Shown piece after piece: positions 8,107-17,400 of a stretch of 19,089 nt of DNA; within the stretch, counting starts at the first letter, position 1; every line of letters begins with the position of its first letter. Source of the stretch: Amoebophrya sp. AT5.2 (Eukaryota; Sar; Dinophyceae; Syndiniales; Amoebophryaceae). The notes under the pieces were generated by a model, which saw only the letters and a program-made list of their open reading frames with translations, did no database searches and was not told where the DNA came from. The stretch spans positions 1 to 19,089 of the forward strand of contig RXOD01004694.1 of assembly GCA_005223375.1 (NCBI GenBank), in the 5' to 3' direction. A program made the translations under genes and the position numbers.

Positions 8107-11055
8107 CTACATGAGGTCTTCCATGGCGTCAGGATCGAAATCGTCGTCGGCCATCATTTGGCGCAGCTCCTCCTCGTCCAAGCCGCTTTCCGTCGACTCC
8201 TCACCAGCATCCGCATCCCCGTCCTCTTCGTCGCTTTCGCCCTCCTCGAACTTCCGCAAAGGCTCCATCTCCGTGCGCGTGCTCTCCACGCGATCCTTCG
8301 CCGTGGACAGAAGCAAGTCGAGCTTGCCCTGTGATTGATGACGAAGTGAAAGTGATCGGGACAACTGGCGGTAATTCAATTTCCTACAGTGAATTGATTT
8401 GGTCTCGGTTTTGCAGTTGTCCGGCACAATAGTACCAAGGAACTCAACATGGAAACCAGCTGATCTTGGGTCGCAAAATATGCCGGGGATTCGGTCTAGC
8501 GACGACATACCAACACCACAAGCGGTCATGAAATAGTCCGGGGTGCAACTAGACGCGCTGAAATACTTAACCTTCGAAATGCCTTCATTGCGAAACGCCT
8601 CCAAGTCAGGGCGATGAAGGATGAGGTTTGGTGTTCATCACTGCCGTCAGAAGCAGAACTGAACTATTGGGTTGTCATCATTCATGGGCGGGCGCTGTAA
8701 AACCAAAAAAAAGCCAATCCGCCATCGCATGAATGCGACGGAAATTTCGGGAATAAAACGAGTGTTTATGTTTCGTCCTCGTGAATGCTAACTAATTTTT
8801 ATTACCTGGATCCTCTGTAGGCTCTCGCTGGCCTGCAGGCGTTCGTCGAGGCTTCGGTAGAGCGGCTGCAGTTGCTCCCTCAATTCCGGGTTGGTTAAGA
8901 GGTAGCTGCAATGCGCCGTGAGCACCTGTCGCATCCACTCCGTTACGAGAGACGCCTTGCCCGGCTGCGTGAACAGAAATCGCTGGCACTCGAAGAACCA
9001 GGAAAACGCCTCCTTCCCCGCCAGCTCCTGGCAACTCCGCTGGATCACCTTCTTGTCCACTTGTGACAGGCACGTCGCGAGAACTGAAATAGTGAGGGGT
9101 GTTTTTTGGTGTGGCCTTCCACTTTTCAAGTCAACCTTCCGAGTCCGACGAAAACCCCTACTAGATCTCTACAAGTAGCCACCTTCGAGTACATGTCTTG
9201 TTCTCATCCGTTGCTGTTGCTCTACCGTGTGCTAGCGGGGAAAACCCTATGTACAGATTAATGTTCATCAACGAATTTTTACGTATGCAGCGTATGAACG
9301 GTTACCAGTCGCATCCTGGCTCTTCAGGTACTGCTTGAGCAGGGGCGCCAGACTGACTACTCCGGCCGGCGCGTTCTTTTTTTCCACCTTGTTCGTCTCG
9401 ATTTGCCTCTCCAAGTCGTCCATGTACTTTTCCGTTGCGGGGTCCAGGGTCGAAACCACGGTCGCAGAGGCCTTCGCACACTTCACCGCGTTTGTTACCT
9501 GTATCTTCGCCGCTTTGCCCGCCTTCTTGGACCCCGGCTCGTTCGCATCCGCGATTTCTTCATCGTCGTTGGCTTTTCGCTTTCTGGAAGCTGCGGCCGC
9601 GGTAAGGGACGAGAAAATGTCGCCCTGCTGCTTTTGGAAGATGTCGGACAGGGTCAGAAAACTCGGCTGCACGCCGGTACCAGTCGCGACGACGGCGGCG
9701 GCGTCCGCGAACGCGCGGAGAGAGAGAACCTGAGCGGGTTTCGAGATTGACATGATTAAGTTTTCTTGATACACTGAACTCCTTGCTTAACACGCGGCCT
9801 CGCTATTTTTTATACATTTACACCAAAACTTTACTACACTAAACACACATTAGACATACCGCCTCTTTTGATTCGAAGTCTCCGTCGCATGTTAGCGGTG
9901 CGTTTAGTTTCGCTTTCCGCACGTCGCGCCACGCGAAAGCCCGTTTGCCGTCCGCAGACAGTGCGACCAGAGAACTCGAAGAGCTCGACGCTGCGTCCTC
10001 CCCCGCGGCTGCTGAAACGAGCACGAGGGATTTTAGTGGCGTCTGCTTTCCCGTGGTCAAACTGCTGGCGAAGGCAGCGTCCTCGGCATCGAAAACGGTG
10101 ATGGTTTCACTGCTGTCGCCGGCCAGAATTCGGCTCCCAACGAGCTGCAAACTGGTGCACTCGTGAATGGTCGCCGCATGCTTGGAGACGAGTGCGCCGT
10201 CGCCGACGGAGAAAACCTGATCGAAAAATTCTTGGGTAAACTGATTGATTCCTGCAACGCAGCCGCAAGCAGTAGCGGACCCAGCACCAAAAACATTTGC
10301 TAGAAAAGGTAGCGCGTAGAGGTAGAGGCCCAAAAACTCAAGGTGTGAGTAGAAAAGTTCACCTTTATCTTCGTCGCAGTAGCTGCTGCAATTCTGTCAG
10401 TGCTGCACGCGAGCTGGACTGCGGCTTCCTTCTTCGTCTTTATCGTTTGCTTCACTGCGCGACTGTCGATGTCGATCTCCGTTATTCTGCCTTTCACCGC
10501 CACAAACACGGAATTTCGCGCACCGTGATAGCTGATCGCCGTTACCTCGCTGCCGGCAAACTGTGTTTAGATTCAGGGTCCGATTCGATTGCGGGACTCA
10601 ATCCGATACGACTTTGCGCTTTTTGTTTGCTCGTGGGCAGAAGACAACTATGCCTAAAAAGTGCATCCTCCTCAGCGGTCCGCCGCGGAGGCGGCTTTGC
10701 ATTTATTAAAGCTGCGAGCAATTCGATTTACTTTCTTACGTACCTCTGTCACGGTCCCAAGCAGCTCGCATTTTCCGTGCGCGAAGGACCACAGCTGGAT
10801 ATTCCCTGAGCTGCACGGCAAGACCAGAATGTCGCGGGCTCCGATTTTCGCCCAGGTCAGGTTGCTCGTGGCGGCCGAAGACGCAGAGGCCGCGGAGGAC
10901 GACTTGTAGACCTCCGTCGCATCCGTGTGTGCGAAAAGTGCGGCCTGGGTGCTCGAGGAGTAGACCTTGAATTGATTCCGCCGAAACGTCGCCAACAAGT
11001 GCGCGCCATCCGGAGAAAGCACACTGCTGCTGGCGCTCTTCGTAGTGCCCGTCAT
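8107..11055 (-). CDS. UTP5: U3 snoRNP / SSU-processome protein UTP5 (WDR43)
   Basis: The gene has six exons: 11055-10744, 10560-10363, 10216-9860, 9729-9306, 9083-8806 and 8328-8107 (TAG at 8109-8107). They sum to 1,791 bases and 596 residues with phase kept at every junction. UTP5/WDR43 is a subunit of the t-UTP/UtpA complex, which binds the 5' ETS of pre-rRNA in the nucleolus and supports early 18S processing. Residues 1 to about 290 are WD-repeat-like (SPDGAHLLATFRRNQFKVYS, DILVLPCSSGNIQLWSF). Residues about 415-540 match the Utp12 domain, most clearly VTEWMRQVLTAHCSYLLTNP and, across the last junction, LQRIQ-GKLDLLLS, which I recall as closely resembling human WDR43. The C-terminus is acidic (EEGESDEEDGD), as in homologues. 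The length is close to the yeast and human proteins. The start is the first ATG of the first blade. Introns are 183, 146, 130, 222 and 477 bases, all GT-AG. Confidence 0.93.
8329..8805 (-). other. Intron 5 of UTP5 (477 bases)
   Basis: The donor is CCAG|GTAATA at 8805 and the acceptor ATCACAG| at 8329. Removal joins LQRIQ to GKLDLLLS, the expected continuity of the Utp12 domain, so the boundaries are well supported. It is two to four times longer than the other introns of the gene. An open frame runs from it into the last exon by chance; no coding similarity or RNA gene is visible inside. Confidence 0.9.
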
Positions 11056-11898
11056 GGCAGAGTTGAACGTAAGTAGCTAGCCTTAGCCCGTTCCTCGTTC
11101 GATTGAAAGGGTTTGGGAAGTACAGTGCGCAAAACGGTTCGATAGTGTTGATTGAAATATAATTAGTTGCGAAAGAAATGCACGATTTACGCTCTTTTTC
11201 AAGTGAAAATCGATATCCCTACACCGCCACTGACCCTCGCGCGCCCTGCTTTTTCGGGGACAGAAACGGAAAAGACTTCGTCTTTCCAACAGCGAAAAGG
11301 GGACTTCTTCTAATCACGCACGATGATCATCAAGATCGTTGATCTAATTGACTGCCACGAGGATCTTTAACCATTGATCTAGTTGACTGCCAATTTTTTC
11401 ACGAGAGCGGAAACACCTTGCATTTGGATCAGCACAAAGGATCTTCGTCATCCACCTTACCGCGCAAGCAGACGATTTCAGATCTCAGATTCAGAATGAC
11501 TTGAGAAACCAACATTTTAAGTAAACGCCACACGACATTTATCACCCGACCTGTGGTCGCTCGATTGGGCGAAGCGCGTTTGTACTTTCGGATTTCTTTC
11601 ACCCCTCCTGCCGAGTTCTCGACGGAGAGGCAGCGGGGAATCGCTCTACCGAAGACCTCCCAAGGGTTGTTCGTTTGTCGTCTTGAATGGCTGAGTACTA
11701 GGCGTCTTTGGTACAACCCACAGGTAGAGTTCCACCGCCGTAGCCCAATGCGTCCCTTAATGTCGGCTTTTCCATCGTTTCTAGGACAGCGAGTTTTGTG
11801 AGATGAGGTCCCGCACCGCGTTGATTCAGCAAGGCGACCGTGAAGTAAAGCGGCGAGCAGGTAGCACACCGAGGCGCGCACAGAAGTTTCCATCGTTT
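11056..11898. other. Intergenic stretch with short repeats, no supported gene
   Basis: The stretch lies between the start of UTP5 and the stop codon of the RRM-PDZ gene. It should hold the UTP5 promoter and leader and the 3' untranslated region of the RRM-PDZ gene. An open frame of 154 codons on the minus strand (11893-11429) shows no recognisable motif and starts inside duplicated sequence; I do not call it. An AT-richer zone at 11090-11210 may be promoter DNA. Two repeats in the stretch have their own entries. Confidence 0.5.
11339..11392. repeat. Tandem 19-base repeat, 35-base spacing
   Basis: TTGATCTAATTGACTGCCA at 11339-11357 recurs at 11374-11392 with one A-to-G change. The pair sits about 290 bases upstream of the UTP5 start and in a GATC-rich patch. 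It could be a protein-binding site pair or chance micro-duplication. Confidence 0.6.
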
Positions 11899-11943
11899 CT
11901 AGGACAGCGAGTTTTGTGAGATGAGGTCCCGCACCGCGTTGAT
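11769..11943 (-). repeat. 57-bp perfect direct repeat copying the 3' end of the RRM-PDZ gene
   Basis: Bases 11887-11943 and 11769-11825 are identical over 57 bp in the same orientation, separated by 61 bp. The 11887-11943 copy encodes the last residues of the RRM-PDZ protein (INAVRDLISQNSLS), its TAG stop and 12 bases of trailer. The other copy is out of context downstream. Perfect identity means the event is recent. Confidence 0.95.
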
Positions 11944-13409
11944 ACCTGCGAGCGCGCCGTGCTGGCTGTAGCCGCCTGATCCCCCCGCTGAGGCAGACTT
12001 CGGCACCGCGCCGCCGATGTTCGCTGCCCCCCCAACGCCATCAATTTCGCTCCCCCGCCCGGGGCTAGTGCTTGTGCGCCCGCCGCTCCCCTGCTGGGCC
12101 CCTCCTGCTACTGTTTTGCGCACGACGAGGAAGGTTACGGGCAGAGGCTGCGGGGAAGCCTTGATATCCTTCATCAAGTTCACGAGCTCCGCAATGTCCG
12201 CCGCTGGCTTCCCGTTGGCCGCGAGTATCCGGTCGCCGACCTGCCACCCGAAGTTCTCGGCTGCGGGGTGTTCCAGCTGAACCACTTCCTTGGAGTTGGA
12301 CAGCTTCAAACCAAGCGACTGCTTCTCGCCTGAGTTTATTTTTTGCGGTGATGATGCAAGAAAGGATGCAGCTGCAGGCTACAAACTTTATCACAAGTAA
12401 GTCCGCGCAGAATGCCTTCTGTAAATTTGGTCCCACAACGAGAACTCCGCACCAGCCGCAGCAGAGAACGAAATCAAAGAACCCACTAGAGCCTGTAAGC
12501 ATAGTGGAAAAGCCGTAGGTTGCAGTACCGAAAAATTGGTCGACGACGACGTCCATCTCGTACGTGGGCACCGACGCCGCTGAACTTTGTTTGGAGGACG
12601 CCCCCGCCCCCCCGCCGCGGGAACTGCTCTCTGGCGACCTGTCGTTTCTCCGGTCCCGATCGCGATCCCGCCTACGATCGCGCCCGCGGTCGCGACTGTC
12701 GCGCCCCCGGCCTCGCGACCGGCTCCGCCTCCTTTTTCGCGACCGCGAGTCGCGGCCCCCTCCGCGCCGGTCTCGCTCGCCCAGCATTGCCTTCATCATC
12801 GCGCGGCTATCGGTGAAGCGGGCCGCCCTGTGGTTTTTGTACCGATCGTGGAGCGATGGGCTTTCAGCCAAACCAAATCTTGAAAAGTTTTGGAAAGGGA
12901 ACTGATGACAACGGGGGCAACGCAAAGAAAAACTTTAGCCGATTTGAAAGTAAGAAGTACTCTCCTGCGCCGCCCTTGTCCGCGTCAGGATTCGTCTTTG
13001 GTGGAAGCCCCATGCGATATCTGCCCTGCAGCAAAACGCCGTGCATCTGCACGAGGCCCTGGGTCATCGCAGACATGGCGAGCTCGGCGGAATCGGCCGT
13101 CTTGAACTTTACGTACGCGACCTCTTTTTCTCGCTCCATGTATGGCGGAATCCAGCATACGTCCACCTCCCCGTACTGACTCATCAGTGTCTTCAGCCCA
13201 ACGCGGTTCGAAAATCTGGTCGATCGATTCGATGATTATGCTTGTATGCGAAAGAACAATTGAACTCTCTTCAGAAGATCGAGGACGCAAGCAAACATAT
13301 TCCAAATTGCAGATGGAGATGAAAGTAAGAGAGAAAGACATATAAATTTTATAGTAAAGTACTCTGCGATTCCCTCAGTGATCTCGAGCACCAGGGGATT
13401 CAGCGACAT
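11899..13409 (-). CDS. RRM / RS-rich / PDZ domain protein
   Basis: The gene has four exons: 13409-13363, 13215-12961, 12827-12529 and 12329-11899 (TAG). They total 1,032 bases and 343 residues, with phases matching at all three GT-AG introns (147, 133 and 199 bases). Residues about 5-87 form an RRM: beta-1 PLVLEI, helix VGLKTLMSQYGEV, and an RNP1-like strand EVAYVKFKT. Residues about 115-165 are an Arg/Ser/Asp-rich tract (SRKRRRSRSRGRGRD), as in SR-type splicing proteins. Residues about 202-273 form a PDZ domain, with carboxylate-binding loop SLGLKL and core FGWQVGDRILAANGKP. The last 70 residues are Gly/Ser-rich. RRM plus RS suggests nuclear pre-mRNA binding; a PDZ domain normally binds protein C-termini. 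The start is the ATG just before beta-1; a longer 5' exon cannot be excluded because the frame is open upstream to 13658. I do not recognise a named orthologue. Confidence 0.87.
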
Positions 13410-14427
13410 GTTGATGATGTTGATCGAACTGGTAGCTGCGAAGGTGACTTGATCAGGAGCTGGGATCTTTCCGCGTAGTCGTTGTACTCCAGAGACGAAT
13501 GCGATTTTTACCTTATTCGAGAGTCCTATTTCTTGGTGAGTTGGAGCAGGGGGAGTTGGAGCAGGGCAATAACAATCAGACTGCTGATGTTCTTGTTCTA
13601 CAACCGCTGCAGCACTACCGCGAATTTCTAAAGTGCACCGGCCAAGTTTTTCACTCAAGCACCGAGATGTACCATTTCACTTTACGCTGATGTGCTTGCA
13701 GGGGAGCAGATTTTATTACAGGTGGTAAGAGACGAGCGGCCTTCTTTGCCCACCGCCGCGTTTCTGGGAAAAACCTGTTGATTCGTGGTTGTGAGCAGGA
13801 GCAGTAGCAGAGACCTTGGAGTGGTATTTTTGCGAGATGAACATCTCACATCCGATGCCACCAGCCGATGCACAGAACCTACGCGCTCGCGTTTTGTGCT
13901 GGCCCGCAGGCGCAGCGGAGGATCCGGAAAAAAAAATGACCTGCAGTTTGAGAAAACAAGAGTTTCTTGCGGTGCGATGCTACTGCACTTTCATACTGTA
14001 AAAGGCAGCTGCATGGAACGTAAGATCAAATCTTCGATTTCGCGTTTTTGCGTTCGCTGAATTGGATCACAGACCGACTTCAGGAGTAGGAACAAGAGTG
14101 GCAGCTGCAAACGCCCATACAGAGCATCTGGGCACGTGCTTTTTTGTAGAGCTCCCAAAAAATCTACGTTGCGGCTGCATTTTCAATCTACCAGAATTTC
14201 AGTGGTCTCGAGGCCGCGCTCGGTTATCGGAGTCGCGCTCGGAGGTGATCTCCCTGTTCAGTGGGGTTCAAAACGTCCGTCCTTTCATCCATGTCGCAAA
14301 ACTGTATGCATGTTACTTTTCCTTTTTAGCACAAAGCCGGTCGCGGTCGCTATGAAACCATCCCTGGCTCTACTTTTCGAGCGAGCGAAGAAGGAAAGTT
14401 ATTCATAGGCGCCTTTCAGAACTCGCG
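13410..14427. other. 1-kb intergenic stretch, no supported gene
   Basis: The stretch lies between the stop of the 2H-phosphoesterase gene and the start of the RRM-PDZ gene. Open frames of 60-97 codons on the plus strand have no recognisable motif and irregular codon use. It should hold the RRM-PDZ promoter and leader. A tandem pair GAGTTGGAGCAGGG(G) lies at 13538-13566. No tRNA, snRNA or other RNA gene was seen. Confidence 0.5.
13538..13566. repeat. Tandem 15-base duplication
   Basis: GAGTTGGAGCAGGGG at 13538-13552 is followed immediately by GAGTTGGAGCAGGG at 13553-13566. It lies about 130 bases upstream of the RRM-PDZ start codon, probably in its leader or promoter. Simple slippage explains it. 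Confidence 0.85.
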
Positions 14428-17400
14428 CTACTTTTGGTATTTTTCGTTGTAGAATTTCGCCAGGAATCTGTTCTCCCGGACGAGCATTTCTTTGGTCCTA
14501 AAATCCAGCACCAGCTCCCGCAGGATACCCTGAATGGCGACCGTAACGTCTTCGCGCTCCGAAACCAAACCTGAAGCCCGCAGTAGCGCCGACAGCACAT
14601 CGAAGTCCGGCCCGCGATAGGCCGCGCAAACAGCCGCCACCGCCGCCGTCTCGTTGCCCATCAAACTGCATGCCCACACCGACGCGAACCGTTCTTGCGG
14701 CCCGTCCTTCATTTCGGCTTCTCCTCCCGCGAGGCTTGTTCCCCCCATCTCGACGTCAACATTCCCCTCGTTTTTCAACCCTCCGAACAGGTTCGTCAGC
14801 TTCGCCAGACTCCCCGCAAAGGTGCTTTGCTTATCTTGCTTCGGACTCGGGCTCGCGGAGTTGCTCGCCTCTTCGACCTTTTTCTTCTTCAAGTCCGGCG
14901 CGCCACGATCGCCGTCGAAGATTTCTTTCAAAAGGGTGTTGCTCGTTCCGACCACCTCCAGGTCGTCCAGTCCGTCGCGCGGGCGTTTGTTGCTCTTGAG
15001 ACTTCCGCCTGCGAGCTCCCGCGGCGAGACGCCGCCCAACCCGCTGTAACTGGTCACCGCTACGCCTGCGGAAAGCGCATCACCGCCGCCTCCGCCGCGC
15101 GCGATCACGACGTGCGTCGGCGCCCTCCATTCGCTCCCACTACCCACCCCGTTCTGCGTTCCCACCGCCTTCACCCGCTCCGCCGCGTCTTCGTATTCGC
15201 GATAAACCCCCGCCTCTTTCTCCAACCTCGCCGCGAACGCCTTTTTGCACACCCCCAGAAAGCGTTTTTTCTTTTCGGCGATCTGCTCGCGGATTTTCGC
15301 GACTCCCTCGTTGTACTCCTCCACGACTCCCTGCGCGAGGCCCGGGAGCGGGTCGATCGGATCCGGCAGCGGCACAATATAGTTCGGGTCCTTCGGCACC
15401 TTCGTGTGGCCGCCGTTGTTCAGCTGCGCTTTCGCGATTTGCTTCAGCCGGTACATGCACTCCAGGCAGGTGTAGCCCGTCGTCCCGCACACCTCGTTCC
15501 GCACCCGCGCGGCGAACGTATCGAAATCCGGCGGGCTGTTCAGCTCCTTCGTGATCCTTCCGGGCTCCACGTTCCCCTGCTCCCCGTTGCTCTTCCCGCT
15601 CAGGATCACCGCGCGGACCGCCTCGTTCGTCTCGCGCTCGTGGCCGCGCTTGTTCGTCACCCTCTCGGTGCAGGTGTACAGCTCCAGCAACGTTTTCCCG
15701 AACGGCTGCACCGTCTCCGTTTGTTTCGTCCCCGGACCCGAGAGGTCGTTGTCGTCCTCGGACTTCTTCCGCCTCGGCGCGACCGGCTGCTGCATTTTTG
15801 CGTCGAACTCGGCCTTGAACTTCTCCAGCGTCTCGGGCGGCTGGTACGTGGACGCGCTCTTGCTGTGCTTCTCGAAGCGGTTCACGCGACGAAAGCTGCT
15901 GCAAGACTTCGGGAAGTGGTGCGGCGGCTTCAGGCGCCAGCAGATGGCGCAGAACTTGCTCGGCCTCATCAGCATTGCGCCCGCCAGCTCCTTCCGCGTG
16001 ACTGGTTTCAGGAAAAATGTGTCCGCCACCTCCTTGTCGTACTGGTTCTTCCGCAGCTGGTACTCCTTCCACAGCTCCTGCACGTACGGCTCGCACATCT
16101 TGTTGAAAAACCGCAGCAGCAGCCGCCGCAGATTCGCGCGGAAGCAGCCCGCGTCCAGCCCCGTCTTCGGGTACACCCGCGCCAGCACCAGCAGCATGTG
16201 CCAGTCGCGCTTGTCCTCGGGCAGCTCCGGGCGGGTGGACACGTTCTTGCAGCAGGCCCACGCGTTGCCCAGCGGCTTGTCGCCGGCCTGCGTGATCCCC
16301 ACCGCGGTCAGCACCACCGACCGCACCATCGAGGGCAAACTGTCGAACCGGTTCGCGATTGTCACTTCTCCCTTCATCCGGTCCGCCATCAGCATCGCCA
16401 GGTCGAGCAAAATCTTCGTCAACACCCACTGCGCGTTCCGGATGGTGAGCTCCAGCCCCTCCCCGCCGCCCGTGCGGGTCGCGATGGCGCGCTGCAGCGT
16501 GCGCGAGTTCTGGATCACCCTTGCCACGGCCATGCGCCACATCTGCACGTCGGGCTTCGCCGTCTCCTCGTCCCAGGGGATGTAGCTGTTTTTCTCCAAA
16601 AACACCTCCTCCGCCTCGCCGGCCTCCCGCAACGCGTACCGGGCGAAGATCGGGATGGGCACCATCGGCGCGCTGTTCTGCATGGGCCGGTAGCAGAGCG
16701 TGGTTTTCGTCGCTGCCTCGCCGCCAGCCACCTGCGCGTTCACCTCGATGCCCTCGGTCGCCTGCGGGAAGAGCGCAATGTCGGAGTACAGATCGGCCTC
16801 GAACGTCAGCATGCGGTTGTTCACGTCGCAAATTGCGGGCGAGATGGTGGCGGTGGGCGACGGCGTCTTGCTGGCGGTAACCACCATGTGCCCGCTCGTG
16901 ACGGCAGCCACCCCCTGGGAAATAGAACCCCCTGAGCCTCCCAGCATGCCAGCATCGTTCACCTCCCCGGCGCCCTCCCCATCGTCCCCCACGCTCCGGA
17001 GGCTCAGCACCCCGCTGGATTTTGACGATTTGCCCTCCTGCCGCCGGCTTTCCCGTTCGTTCATGCGCGCTTCGACCGCTTCCAGCAACCGCACGTCCGG
17101 CTTCACCCGCAAGAAATCCTGGTCGGGGCCGCAGATTGCGAGCACCTGGTTCTCGAACGCGTGCGTGTCCACAGTGTCGATCACGGCGTGCAGGATCGTT
17201 TGGCACACGTCCGGGTCGCTGTAGAACGCGATGAAGTCGTCCTTCGTCATGTTGTGCAGCGTGGACAGATTTGTTTTCGTCGTGTCCGCCTTCTGCTGCG
17301 CGCGCGCGCCGCGCTTGTTGCGGGCCGCGAGGTCCACGATCATCGAGTACGTCGCGTTCGGCTTCCGTTTCGACGACAAATCCAGGAAGCGCGCCAGGTA

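Noticed and set aside
8329..8604. Open frame extending the last UTP5 exon upstream
   Set aside because: It is the intron read through in frame; splicing at 8805/8329 restores the Utp12 domain sequence precisely.
11429..11893. A 154-codon minus-strand frame downstream of the RRM-PDZ gene
   Set aside because: It lies in the trailer, starts in duplicated sequence, and its translation has no motif or consistent composition.
12330..12528. Open frame continuing from the RS tract through the RRM-PDZ intron 3
   Set aside because: The encoded stretch is unlike any domain, and the continuing frame misreads the PDZ exon; splicing gives the correct PDZ frame.
14695..16935. A 746-codon open frame on the plus strand opposite the 2H-phosphoesterase gene
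   Set aside because: Its translation is Arg/Leu/His/Val-rich with no motif, as expected from the complement of GC-rich codons; the minus-strand frame is longer and has a recognised domain.
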